Assembly: GCF_011303955.1 (NCBI RefSeq)
Contig: NZ_CP049886.1
Span: forward strand, 1,116,001-1,180,000
From: Vagococcus coleopterorum
GTDB taxonomy: Bacteria > Bacillota > Bacilli > Lactobacillales > Vagococcaceae
Reading direction: 5' to 3'
DNA: 64,000 nt
In this document: positions 54,657 to 62,960 of the stretch, one piece after another
How positions within the stretch are numbered: position 1 is the first letter of the stretch
Layout of the letters: each line of letters starts with the position of its first letter
Notes under the pieces: model-generated
Told to the model about the DNA's origin: nothing
Database searches by the model: none
What the model saw: only the letters and a program-made list of their open reading frames with translations
Program-made: the position numbers and the translations under genes

Positions 54657-56429
54657 ATGAAACAAAAAAATAGTATTCCTGGTTTCTTTTGGAACCATTT
54701 AAAAGCTTATAAAGTTCACTTGCTTGTGATTACTATTGCCATTATCTTTTCAACATGGTGCCAAGTAAAAACAACTGACTTTATCGGACAAGCTACAACT
54801 GAATTAGCAAAATATGCTGGTCAATATTTCATGGTTGGTTCAGCTGATAAATCGCCTTTCTTAGATGTTCTAACTAAATTAGTTAGTTTATATGCATTGG
54901 TATGGATTGCAACCTTTGTGCAAAACTTCTTGATGGCGGGTGTGACAGGTCATTCAACAAATAACATGAGAACATCTTTATTTAAAAAATTAGAGCGTAT
55001 GACGATTCGCTATTTTGATACTCACCAAGATGGTGAGATTTTAAGTCGCTTTACAAGTGATTTAGATAATATTTCAAACACGTTAAACCAAGCTCTGATT
55101 CAAGTGTTAACAAACATCTCGATGATGATTGGTGTCTTGATGATGATGTTTAGTAAGCACGCTCAAATGACTTGGGTGACGTTAGGAATGGCTCCGATTG
55201 CTATCCTTGTGGCCTTCACAATTATCAGACAAGCTCGTAAAAATGTTGATATTCAACAAGATAGCGTAGGGGAATTAAATGCCTATATCGATGAGCGAAT
55301 TTCTGGTCAAAAGGTAATTATCACAAATGGTCTTGAAGAAGAAACGATTGCAGGTTTCGATGTCTTAAATGACCAAGTAAAAAAAGCAACATATAAAGGA
55401 CAAGTTTACTCGGGTTTACTTTTCCCAACAATGCAAGGGTTGTCAGTCTTAAATTCTGCTATTGTGATTTTCTTCGGTAGTATGTTAGTGCTTAATGGTT
55501 CTATGGATCGTGCAGAAGGATTAGGGTTAATCATTACCTTTATCATTTATTCTCAACAATTCTATATGCCATTAACACAAATTTCATCACAATTTAACAT
55601 GATGCAACTTGCCTTTACAGGAGCGCGTCGTTTAAATGAAATCTATGATCAGGAAGATGAATTCGAACGTGAAAATGTTACTGATATTGATGGTCTTCAT
55701 GAATCAATCGAATTAAAACATGTTGACTTCGCTTATACACCTGAGAAGCCAATTTTAAAAGATGTAAATATTAAAGCGAACAAAGGTCAAATGGTTGCCT
55801 TAGTTGGACCAACTGGTTCTGGTAAAACAACTGTTATGAACCTTTTAAATCGTTTCTATAACGTCGACAACGGCGAGATTCTGTTAGACGGTAAAGATAT
55901 TCGTGATATATCATTACATAGCCTTAGAGACCAAATAGGGATTGTTTTACAAGAGTCTGTGTTATTTGGTGGGACAATCAGAGATAATATCGTCTTTGGT
56001 AAACCTGAAGCAACTGATGAAGAAATGATTGATGCTGCTAAACAAGCCAATATTCATGATTTTATAATGAGTTTGGAAGATGGCTACGATACAAAAGTTA
56101 GCGATGAAAACAATATCTTTAGTGTTGGCCAAAAACAACTAATTAGTATCGCACGTACAATTATCACTAATCCTGATTTGTTAATCCTGGATGAAGCAAC
56201 TTCAAACGTTGATACGGTAACCGAAAGTCGTATTCAAAAAGCGATGGAAAATATCATTGCTGGACGTACAAGTTTTGTTATTGCTCACCGATTAAAAACA
56301 ATCTTAAATGCTGATTTCATCGTTGTACTTAAAGATGGTCAAATTATTGAAGAGGGAACTCATGAAGAGCTACTTGAACAAAAAGGGTTCTATGCAGAGT
56401 TATACCAAAACCAATTTGTCTTTGAATAA
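54657..56429 (+). CDS. Heterodimeric ABC exporter, subunit 2
   Basis: A 590-residue half-transporter with six helices (about 1-330) and an ATPase domain: Walker [10 protein letters not shown], Walker [13 protein letters not shown] with the catalytic Glu. Its signature is degenerate (FSVGQKQL instead of SGGQ). Together with subunit 1 this gives one complete and one crippled site, the hallmark of LmrCD/BmrCD-type exporters. The ATG at 54657 follows GAGGTGG; the frame is open to 54615, inside subunit 1. Confidence 0.9.
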   Translation: MKQKNSIPGFFWNHLKAYKVHLLVITIAIIFSTWCQVKTTDFIGQATTELAKYAGQYFMVGSADKSPFLDVLTKLVSLYALVWIATFVQNFLMAGVTGHSTNNMRTSLFKKLERMTIRYFDTHQDGEILSRFTSDLDNISNTLNQALIQVLTNISMMIGVLMMMFSKHAQMTWVTLGMAPIAILVAFTIIRQARKNVDIQQDSVGELNAYIDERISGQKVIITNGLEEETIAGFDVLNDQVKKATYKGQVYSGLLFPTMQGLSVLNSAIVIFFGSMLVLNGSMDRAEGLGLIITFIIYSQQFYMPLTQISSQFNMMQLAFTGARRLNEIYDQEDEFERENVTDIDGLHESIELKHVDFAYTPEKPILKDVNIKANKGQMVALVGPTGSGKTTVMNLLNRFYNVDNGEILLDGKDIRDISLHSLRDQIGIVLQESVLFGGTIRDNIVFGKPEATDEEMIDAAKQANIHDFIMSLEDGYDTKVSDENNIFSVGQKQLISIARTIITNPDLLILDEATSNVDTVTESRIQKAMENIIAGRTSFVIAHRLKTILNADFIVVLKDGQIIEEGTHEELLEQKGFYAELYQNQFVFE

Positions 56430-56435
56430 TTAAAC

Positions 56436-56470
56436 AAAAATCTTCCTTTAGAGGGAGGTTTTTTGTTTTT
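56436..56470 (+). terminator. Terminator
   Basis: ATCTTCC, TTTAGA, GGGAGGT (G-T pair), then TTTTTTG. Confidence 0.75.
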
Positions 56471-56503
56471 AGTAGCTTTTACTTCTGTTATTTTGTTTGA
56501 ATA

Positions 56504-56512
56504 TGGTATACT
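56504..56512 (+). promoter_or_regulatory. Extended -10 promoter of the pnuC-like gene
   Basis: TGGTATACT, an extended -10; no strong -35. The leader would be only about 25 bases, too short for a riboswitch. Confidence 0.45.
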
Positions 56513-56541
56513 TTTAAACGGTAAAAAAAGGAGGAATTATT

Positions 56542-57192
56542 ATGTCTAAATCATTTGATAAATCATTATTCGTGCTATTATTTATGTATGTTGTTCAAAC
56601 TGGAATTTTTATTTTTAACGGCTTTGCAAGTCCACTATCTGTTATCGCTACTTATATGGGGATTACATGTGTGTATTTAATCGCCAAAAACAATCCTTTT
56701 AATTTTGTTTTAGGAGCTATCAGTTCTGCAGTATTCGGTTACTATGCTTTTCAAGGTGGAATGAATGCCGATGCTATTCTACAAACCGGCTATATCATTT
56801 TTGATATTATTGGTCTGTACTTAGTCTTTACTGGCGCACGTAAATCTCATAAATTAACAGATTTAACAACTAAACAACTTGCTATCGTATCAGCGGTTGC
56901 CATCGGCTTATTTTTAATTTTCTTCTCAACTATTTCAAACGGTTGGTTAGATGCTGCAGTCGGAGCACTTGGATTAGTATCAATGTACTTTACAGCAATC
57001 AATTATAAAAACACTTTTTATGCATGGGTTGCTATGAACTTCTTACAAACTGCTATGTGGTTAGTTCATTTCTCACAAGGAAATCAAGTTGGGCTTGACC
57101 TTGGTGTGATGTACTCGATGTATTTAATTAACTCATTATTTGGATTATACAGTTGGTCAAAAGCAAAAAAAGCGCAAGAAGAACGCGTATAG
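56542..57192 (+). CDS. PnuC-like nicotinamide riboside transporter
   Basis: A 216-residue protein with about seven membrane helices. The C-terminal YLINSLFGLYSWSKAKK matches the PnuC ending, and aromatic-rich helices such as NFLQTAMWLVHF fit substrate-binding segments of the family. It would take up nicotinamide riboside for NAD synthesis; a related vitamin cannot be excluded. AGGAGG before the ATG. Single gene. Confidence 0.78.
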   Translation: MSKSFDKSLFVLLFMYVVQTGIFIFNGFASPLSVIATYMGITCVYLIAKNNPFNFVLGAISSAVFGYYAFQGGMNADAILQTGYIIFDIIGLYLVFTGARKSHKLTDLTTKQLAIVSAVAIGLFLIFFSTISNGWLDAAVGALGLVSMYFTAINYKNTFYAWVAMNFLQTAMWLVHFSQGNQVGLDLGVMYSMYLINSLFGLYSWSKAKKAQEERV

Positions 57193-57196
57193 AATA

Positions 57197-57231
57197 AAAG
57201 ACACCTTCGTCCGAAGGTGTCTTTTATCTTG
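57197..57231 (+). terminator. Terminator
   Basis: AAAAGACACCTTCG, TC, CGAAGGTGTCTTTTA. Confidence 0.9.
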
Positions 57232-57271
57232 TTTTTATACTTAATTATTGTTGAAAGTTTAACTAGTTGTC

Positions 57272-57299
57272 TTGTATATATATAAATTAATGCTACAAT
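57272..57299 (+). promoter_or_regulatory. Promoter of the second DUF5692-like gene
   Basis: TTGTAT (57272-57277), 16-bp spacer, extended -10 TGCTACAAT ending at 57299. Confidence 0.6.
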
Positions 57300-57339
57300 C
57301 AAGATGTAACAGCAATTATTATTATAGGGGGAGATTTAC

Positions 57340-58170
57340 ATGGGAGGTAGTATTTTACAGTATGGCGCAACAATGGCTCTTTACATTATTATTCTGATGT
57401 TAATTGTTGAGTTCATGAGAAAAAATTATCGCTTTGCTAGCTGGTTCTGGTTAGCGACATTATTAACATTTCCGTTATGGATTATGAGTGGTGGAGTGGA
57501 CGGTTGGTTCCGCTGGTTTAAAATTTTAAGTGTTATCTTACCAACAATTGTTCTTGGATTTGCTCGTGTGGCAAATGCTGATAACAAAATGGGGGAATAT
57601 TGGGAATCCCTAAAGAAAAACTGGATGTTATGGTTCTTATACGGCATTTTATTCTTAAATATTCTTGAAGCGACTATTAAAGATATTGAAATGGGGAACT
57701 ACTTAAATGCATTTGCCGGTTTTGTACTCTGTTTAACAATTCCTTATGCACCTAAGTTCTGGGAACTTGAAAATAAACCCAATGGTGATCTGTTAGTCTA
57801 TACAACAGTTATGTGGAATTTCTTGTATACAACTTGGAATGCAGCATTTGTTTATGCCGAAGGCGCAACATTCTTCGCCAGCTCAATTTGTATTCTATTA
57901 GCAGCAGAGCTTTACCCAATTATTAAACGACGTCCGGAGTTATATGTTATTGCCCGTGTTTACACACTAGCAACGCACTTATTAATCCGTGCTTTAGCTC
58001 CAACACTATTCCCGCAAATTATGAATTCAACAACATGGTTTAATCCTGAATTCTTGAAATATTGGGGAACATTCAACTTTATCATTGCTATTCCATTTGT
58101 CTTCTGGCACACATGGCAATTGCATACAGGTAAATCTGAACAATCATTTAGACGAATTAAAGCAAAATAA
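57340..58170 (+). CDS. DUF5692-like integral membrane protein, copy 2
   Basis: A 276-residue, Trp-rich protein with about eight membrane segments. Landmarks shared in order with the protein at 18192-19112: GWFRWFKILS (TWFHWVKVYS there), NILEATIKD (NIMEAVIRD), WNFLYTTWN (WNFAYVYN) and ARVYTLA (HRAHTLA). The two are therefore distant paralogues. Function unknown. The start follows GGGGGAG; promoter and terminator make it a single-gene unit. Confidence 0.78.
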   Translation: MGGSILQYGATMALYIIILMLIVEFMRKNYRFASWFWLATLLTFPLWIMSGGVDGWFRWFKILSVILPTIVLGFARVANADNKMGEYWESLKKNWMLWFLYGILFLNILEATIKDIEMGNYLNAFAGFVLCLTIPYAPKFWELENKPNGDLLVYTTVMWNFLYTTWNAAFVYAEGATFFASSICILLAAELYPIIKRRPELYVIARVYTLATHLLIRALAPTLFPQIMNSTTWFNPEFLKYWGTFNFIIAIPFVFWHTWQLHTGKSEQSFRRIKAK

Positions 58171-58200
58171 AAAACACCCTATTGGGTGTTTTTTATTTTA
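58168..58200. terminator. Bidirectional terminator
   Basis: AAAAAACACCC, TATT, GGGTGTTTTTT, between convergent genes. Confidence 0.9.
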
Positions 58201-58201
58201 T

Positions 58202-58384
58202 CTATTTTTGTTTCTTGAAACTTAAATATGTAAGAGGGGCTGCAAGGACAATGAAACCAATAATAGTCATTAAAATGACTTGAACAATCATCGAATGGAT
58301 TGGAAGAAGTGATACAAAAATATACCCAACCACAATAGAAAAGGCATATGTTATAAATAAAACGAAAAAACGTTGGAATGTCAT
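58202..58384 (-). CDS. Small two-helix membrane protein
   Basis: A 60-residue protein with two hydrophobic helices (about 5-27 and 33-54) and a basic end FKKQK, expected to lie with both ends inside. AGGAGAAAACAC before the ATG is a good site, and a bidirectional terminator follows, which supports a real gene. No family recognised. Confidence 0.65.
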   Translation of the reverse strand: MTFQRFFVLFITYAFSIVVGYIFVSLLPIHSMIVQVILMTIIGFIVLAAPLTYLSFKKQK

Positions 58385-58500
58385 GTGTTTTCTCCTAACT
58401 ATATAGAGTAGTTTCGCGATAATACTATCATGTTTTATCAGATAGTGCCATTAAAATCATGGTACAATAAATATAAATAACAATTGAAAAGAGGGGTCGT

Positions 58501-58722
58501 ATGGGTATTTTAGACTATTTTAAAAAGAAAAAAACGTTATTAGGTAATCATGATTTAATAAAAAGAGCATTAATTATTGCCGAAGAAACAAAGGATCCTG
58601 ATGAATTATTTTCTAAAATAAGAAACGAAGTGAATATTGATTTTGCTGATGGGGTATTAGATAAAATACCTTCTGATAAAGAAGTGAAGGAACTGATTAA
58701 ATTGATAAAACTAAAAAAATGA
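58501..58722 (+). CDS. Small hypothetical protein, 73 residues
   Basis: Soluble, Lys-rich and helical; starts MGILDYFKKKKTLLG and ends ELIKLIKLKK. The amphipathic, basic start could touch the membrane. AAGAGGGG before the ATG. No recognised family and no clear terminator. Probably real from its site and codon use, but the evidence is modest. Confidence 0.6.
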   Translation: MGILDYFKKKKTLLGNHDLIKRALIIAEETKDPDELFSKIRNEVNIDFADGVLDKIPSDKEVKELIKLIKLKK

Positions 58723-58803
58723 GGTTGAATATGATAATTTAGTCTTTATTATTAAAAATCACAAAGAGTTCATTTGAATTTATAGCAAAAGCTTCAATTC
58801 AAG

Positions 58804-58832
58804 TTGACACAACACTGTTAAAGTACAATAAT
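58804..58832 (+). promoter_or_regulatory. Candidate ackA promoter
   Basis: TTGACA (58804-58809), 17-bp spacer, AATAAT (58827-58832). Confidence 0.5.
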
Positions 58833-58848
58833 AGATAGGTAGATATTA

Positions 58849-58864
58849 TGTGATAAACATCACA
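58849..58864 (+). promoter_or_regulatory. Crp/Fnr-like operator before ackA
   Basis: TGTGATAAACATCACA is a perfect match to TGTGA-N6-TCACA, the Crp/Fnr/ArcR-family site, with 6-bp arms. It begins 17 bases past the candidate -10, a position expected for repression. It also resembles a Rex site (TTGTGA...TCACAA) with mismatches. Confidence 0.6.
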
Positions 58865-58910
58865 ATACAACTTTGAAAGGAAGTTCAACAGAACTTAAGG
58901 TGGCTCACTT

Positions 58911-60074
58911 ATGAAAACATTAATTATCAATTCAGGAAGTTCATCACTTAAATTTAAAGTTTTATCAGAAACTATGGAAACAGAATTTAGCGGCTTATTC
59001 GATAAGATTGGAGCAGCGCAAGGCATTTATACTGCGAAAAAAAATGAAGAAAAATTCAAGGAAGAATTTGAAATTACCAATCATGATTTAGCAATTGAAT
59101 TTTTAGTAAAACAAATGAAAGAACAAGAAATCATTTCAGATATCAATGAAATTAAAGCTGTCGGTCATCGTGTTGCTCATGGTGGGGAACAGTTTACAAA
59201 AACAACAGAAATCACGTTAGATAATTTAATTGATTTAGAAGCTGTTAGTGGATTAGCACCATTACATAATCCGGTCAGCGTTAAAACAATCCGTTTATTC
59301 CTAGAAAATTATCAAGGGATGCGTCAATTTGCTATTTTCGATACAGCGTTTCACCAAACGCTACCAGCCTATAACTATTTATATCCATTACCAACTTCAT
59401 ATTATAAAGAAGATCAAATTAGAAAATATGGTTTCCACGGAACCAGTCATCAATTCGTTTCTTTAGAGGCGAACAAATTATACCCTGAAGACACAAAAGT
59501 CATCAGTTGCCACATTGGTAACGGCGCGAGTATTTGTGCGATTAAAGATGGGAAATCATTAAATACCTCAATGGGCTTTACACCATTAGCAGGATTGATG
59601 ATGGGGACTAGAACTGGAGATATTGATCCATCAATCATTCCGTTTATTATGGAAAAACACGATATGCAACCAAATGATATTGTAGAATTAATCAATAAGA
59701 AATCTGGCTTATTAGGCGTTTCTGGTTTATCAAATGACTTGCGTGAGATCGAATCAGAAGCCAACAACGGTAATGAACAATGTCAGCTTGCAATTGATAT
59801 GTACGTTAACCGTATTCAAGGTGAGATTTCAAAATATATCACTGAATTAGAAGGGTTAGATACGTTAATCTTTACAGCCGGTGTTGGTGAAAACTCACGT
59901 TCAATTCGTAAAGCAGTTCTAAGCAAATTCGCTTATTTAGGGCTAGAATTAGATGAACAACGCAACCTAGATAATGAAATTGAAATTCACAGCAAAGATA
60001 GTAAAATTAAAGTTCTTGTTATCCCAACAGATGAAGAATTAATGATGGGATTAGAAGTCAAAAAGAATAGTTAA
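58911..60074 (+). CDS. ackA: Acetate kinase
   Basis: Converts acetyl phosphate and ADP to acetate and ATP, the energy-yielding end of mixed-acid fermentation. Landmarks: IINSGSSSLKFKVL at the start, GHRVAHGGE, DTAFHQTLP, the catalytic-site KYGFHGTSHQFVS, GNGASICAIKDGKS and MGTRTGDIDP. 387 residues, somewhat short of the ~400 typical but with all motifs. AAGGTGG before the ATG. Confidence 0.97.
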   Translation: MKTLIINSGSSSLKFKVLSETMETEFSGLFDKIGAAQGIYTAKKNEEKFKEEFEITNHDLAIEFLVKQMKEQEIISDINEIKAVGHRVAHGGEQFTKTTEITLDNLIDLEAVSGLAPLHNPVSVKTIRLFLENYQGMRQFAIFDTAFHQTLPAYNYLYPLPTSYYKEDQIRKYGFHGTSHQFVSLEANKLYPEDTKVISCHIGNGASICAIKDGKSLNTSMGFTPLAGLMMGTRTGDIDPSIIPFIMEKHDMQPNDIVELINKKSGLLGVSGLSNDLREIESEANNGNEQCQLAIDMYVNRIQGEISKYITELEGLDTLIFTAGVGENSRSIRKAVLSKFAYLGLELDEQRNLDNEIEIHSKDSKIKVLVIPTDEELMMGLEVKKNS

Positions 60075-60082
60075 GTTAAAAT

Positions 60083-60115
60083 GACCTAGTGAATAATCCC
60101 CACTAGGTTTTTTCG
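60083..60115 (+). terminator. Terminator after ackA
   Basis: ACCTAGTG, loop AATAATCC, CCACTAGGTTTTTTC (slightly offset pairing). Confidence 0.8.
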
Positions 60116-60155
60116 TGTTATAATTTAGCTACAAATTAATCAAGGAGATACGTTT

Positions 60156-60782
60156 ATGAAAGTGATTGATCAAGAGCTATGGGCAAGAAAAGAGCATTTT
60201 AAGGTCTTATCAGGTCGAGATGTGCCATTTTACTGTATAACTGCAGATGTTGATGTTACTAACCTCAAGGAATATTGTAAAAATCAGAATATTTCTTTCT
60301 ACTATGCTTTAGTTTATTTAGCAACAGATGCCTTAAATAACACTGAAAACTTCCGTTATAAGATACAAGGTGATAATGTTATTTTGTATGATGAGTTAAT
60401 TCCTTCGTTTACTGATTTAGAACCGGGGAGCGACCTATATAAAGGTGTAACATTAAAAAAAGTCGGGGATATAAAAGAATTTTGTCACGCTGCTTCAGTA
60501 GAATCAAATCAACAAACAGAGTATTTCCCTAATATTCCATTTCCATTAGATCAGTTAATCCACTTTTCTATGGTACCTTGGATTAACTTTACAGGGTTTA
60601 AAAACCAATTTTACATAGATAAAGACGATTCAATTCCAAAAGTAACTTTTGGCAAATATATCAATAAAGAGGGGCGGTTGCAAATGCCCTTGAATATTGA
60701 AGTTAATCATCGACTAGTTGACGGTATTCATCTAGGTAAGTTTTTTAATGATCTTCAAATGAGGATAGCTGATTTGTCATAA
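60156..60782 (+). CDS. CatA-like chloramphenicol acetyltransferase-family protein
   Basis: A 208-residue trimeric-type O-acetyltransferase of the CAT fold. The catalytic His185 lies in NHRLVDG, corresponding to the HHxxxDG motif with the first His replaced by Asn; Asp189 is kept. Other family marks are WARKEHFKVL and FSMVPWINFTGF. It may act on chloramphenicol or on another hydroxyl compound; divergent chromosomal members often do not confer resistance. AAGGAG before the ATG. Confidence 0.82.
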   Translation: MKVIDQELWARKEHFKVLSGRDVPFYCITADVDVTNLKEYCKNQNISFYYALVYLATDALNNTENFRYKIQGDNVILYDELIPSFTDLEPGSDLYKGVTLKKVGDIKEFCHAASVESNQQTEYFPNIPFPLDQLIHFSMVPWINFTGFKNQFYIDKDDSIPKVTFGKYINKEGRLQMPLNIEVNHRLVDGIHLGKFFNDLQMRIADLS

Positions 60783-60788
60783 CTAATC

Positions 60789-60823
60789 AAAAAGCGACTA
60801 GAAAATTCTAGTCGCTTTTTTAA
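60789..60823. terminator. Bidirectional terminator
   Basis: AAAAAGCGACTAGAA, AAT, TTCTAGTCGCTTTTTT. Confidence 0.93.
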
Positions 60824-61386
60824 AATCCATATTGTTCTTCTTGTTTTTTCCAAATTAGTTGGTAAGATTCGGCCAAAATAAATGTATCTTCAACTAATTT
60901 ATCAAGGCGCATTAAAACGTCGTCACTGACAATTATTTGATTACTAAAATCTAATTCTTCAATAAAAACATAACTAGGTACAGTAATAGCTTTCATATAA
61001 GTTAAAATTGGTTTCAATTGTGATTCGGCAACTAAATAATGCTTTGGTGATCCGGCCGTCATGATAAGGCTAATGATTTTTCTTTCAAAAGCTTTAGGTG
61101 GCAACAAGTCAAAAACATTTTTTAAACTTCCAGGTATCGAGGCTTGGAAAGTAGGGGAACCGATAAATATAACATCTGCTGTCATCAAAGTTGAAACCAG
61201 CAACCCAGTATCTCCGGTATAGTCTAAATAGTTTCGTCCATCACTAAATTCGATGTCTAACTCTTTTAAATCTAAAAAATTAACCTCATAATCGGGGAAT
61301 TGCTCTTGAATTTTTAATGCTGTAGTTTCCAACGCAATACGTGTCTTAGAACCAACTGTAGAACCTGATAATAGTGCAATTTTCAT
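60820..61386 (-). CDS. NAD(P)H-dependent FMN reductase
   Basis: A 188-residue flavodoxin-like reductase. The phosphate-binding loop is LLSGSTVGSKTR (residues 5-16), and IFIGSPTFQASIPGSLKNVFD is the flavin-binding segment. It probably supplies reduced FMN to the LLM-class monooxygenase encoded 5 bases upstream in the same operon. Confidence 0.88.
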   Translation of the reverse strand: MKIALLSGSTVGSKTRIALETTALKIQEQFPDYEVNFLDLKELDIEFSDGRNYLDYTGDTGLLVSTLMTADVIFIGSPTFQASIPGSLKNVFDLLPPKAFERKIISLIMTAGSPKHYLVAESQLKPILTYMKAITVPSYVFIEELDFSNQIIVSDDVLMRLDKLVEDTFILAESYQLIWKKQEEQYGF

Positions 61387-61391
61387 TTTAA

Positions 61392-62477
61392 CTACTCCTT
61401 TTCTGCGGTATATTTTTTTACTTTGGGCATAATTTCTGTTGCTAATATTTCTATATTTTGTTTGATTTTTTCAAATGGAATACCTCCAAAATCAAGTTGC
61501 GCCATATAACGTTGACTACCAAATAATTCATGTTGTGAAATCAATTTTTCAATAATTTCATTAGGACTGCCGATATTCATAACACTTGAGGGATCCTTTG
61601 CATGCATAAAGGCTTGTTTCGAAAAGCCTTGCCCATTAGCTTGAAACATTCCTTCGTTGACGTGCGGATAAAATTCTCGCATCGCAATATCAATTGTTGG
61701 AGCAGTATAAAAGAAACCTGAAGTTGTAATAGGAAGTGTTTTTGGATCGTGACCAGCTAACGAAGCAGATTCTCTATAAACGTCTATTGTACGCTTAAAA
61801 CTGCCGGCAGGTCCGCCTAACATAGCTAAGTTCATTGGTACACCAGCTCGACCAGCTGCAGCAGCACTGGACAATCCACCACCAACTGCTCTCCAAATTG
61901 GTAAAGATTTAGTCAGTGGACGAGGAATGACATGAGCTTTATTTAAAGGTGCTCTATACTGTCCATTCCATGTAACGTGAGAGTTACGATTGATTTCAAG
62001 TAATAGTTCAAATTTTTCTTCAAAAAGAGCTTCATAGTCCTTAACGTCATATCCTAATAGTTCAAATAAGCCAATTCTGGAAGCACGACCGCCAACAATT
62101 TCCATACGACCGCCTGATAATAAATCCATTGTAGCGAAATCTTCAAAAACACGAACTGGATCAGAGGTACTAATAATACTTGCGCCACTTGATAATTTGA
62201 TATTAGTTGTTGCTTCAGCAATTGCAGATAAAATTACAGTGTGCGCTTGAGAAACAAAGCCATCTTGATGACTTTCTCCTAACATGAAAACATCCAATCC
62301 AAGATCGTCGGCCATTATTGCCATCTCCTTGATTTGGTTAATCCGTTCTCCAGCTGAAATTAATTTGTTAGTGTGTGGGTTTCGTAAGTGATCACCTAAA
62401 CTATAAATTCCGATTTCCATCCCTTTTGACTTATCAAAAAAAGGTAGGGTATTAATTGATTGATTCATTTTATTCAT
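61392..62477 (-). CDS. LLM-class flavin-dependent monooxygenase
   Basis: A 361-residue bacterial-luciferase-like TIM-barrel enzyme. Typical stretches: EMAIMADDLGLDVFMLGESHQ, IKLSSGASIISTSDPVRVFEDFATMDLLSGGRMEIVGGRAS split over two strands, and FGGIPFEKIKQNI near the end. It uses reduced flavin and oxygen. Substrate unknown. The ATG at 62477 follows AAGAAGGTC. Transcribed with the FMN reductase, divergent from hxlR. Confidence 0.9.
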   Translation of the reverse strand: MNKMNQSINTLPFFDKSKGMEIGIYSLGDHLRNPHTNKLISAGERINQIKEMAIMADDLGLDVFMLGESHQDGFVSQAHTVILSAIAEATTNIKLSSGASIISTSDPVRVFEDFATMDLLSGGRMEIVGGRASRIGLFELLGYDVKDYEALFEEKFELLLEINRNSHVTWNGQYRAPLNKAHVIPRPLTKSLPIWRAVGGGLSSAAAAGRAGVPMNLAMLGGPAGSFKRTIDVYRESASLAGHDPKTLPITTSGFFYTAPTIDIAMREFYPHVNEGMFQANGQGFSKQAFMHAKDPSSVMNIGSPNEIIEKLISQHELFGSQRYMAQLDFGGIPFEKIKQNIEILATEIMPKVKKYTAEKE

Positions 62478-62511
62478 TGGCTTGACCTTCTTTCTAATTT
62501 CTTATACTATC

Positions 62512-62540
62512 ATTATATAAACATTACTAACAAAATGTAA
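62512..62540 (-). promoter_or_regulatory. Promoter of the monooxygenase-reductase operon
   Basis: Minus strand: TTACAT (plus 62535-62540), 17-bp spacer, TATAAT (plus 62512-62517). Confidence 0.65.
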
Positions 62541-62570
62541 GTAGGTACTTTAATGTGCTATAGTTACCTA
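62539..62570. promoter_or_regulatory. Candidate HxlR operator
   Basis: A perfect 12-bp palindrome AAGTAGGTACTT (62539-62550) touches the -35 of the divergent operon. A wider inverted repeat TAGGTA (62542-62547) and TACCTA (62565-62570) shares it. Such placement suits autoregulated divergent control. Confidence 0.5.
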
Positions 62571-62600
62571 AAGGATACTAATGTGAAAGGATAGGATTAT

Positions 62601-62957
62601 ATGAAGATTGAACCAAATTATTGTGAGGTAGGGAGTGCTTTAGATATTATCGTTGGCAAATGGAAACCTTTAATTTTATTAACACTTATTGAAAAAGATG
62701 AACCAGTAAGATTTAATCAATTACATAAAAGTATTCCAGAGATCAGTCAAAAAGTTTTAACTAAACAACTTAGAGAGTTAGAGTCCGAAAATATTATAAT
62801 GAGACAAGTCTTTCCCGAAGTACCACCTAGAGTTGAATACAGCATGACCAGTTATGGATTGACGTTATTTCCAATTTTAGATGCTATGCATAAATGGGGT
62901 GAAAAACATCAACAGTTAAAATTGAAAGACGAAAAACCGCATAATAATATTATGTAA
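62601..62957 (+). CDS. HxlR-family regulator with a sensor-type cysteine
   Basis: A 118-residue winged-helix regulator. IIVGKWKPLILLTL and FNQLHKSIPEISQKVLTKQLREL are family marks. Its only cysteine, Cys8, sits at the N-terminal position used for thiol sensing in YodB/HypR-type members. It is divergent from the monooxygenase-reductase pair and likely controls it. The last codons (CATAATAATATTATG-TAA) lie in a copy of the right arm of dif, so its stop codon comes from that repeat; the true ancestral C-terminus may have differed. Confidence 0.9.
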   Translation: MKIEPNYCEVGSALDIIVGKWKPLILLTLIEKDEPVRFNQLHKSIPEISQKVLTKQLRELESENIIMRQVFPEVPPRVEYSMTSYGLTLFPILDAMHKWGEKHQQLKLKDEKPHNNIM

Positions 62958-62960
62958 ACT
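62947..62960 (+). repeat. Second copy of the dif right half
   Basis: ATATTATGTAAACT here equals the right 14 bases of the dif site at 63448-63475 exactly; the following A and ATATTT also recur there after one extra base. The XerD-type arm TTATGTAAACT is at 62950-62960. The left (XerC) arm is not conserved. Confidence 0.7.
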
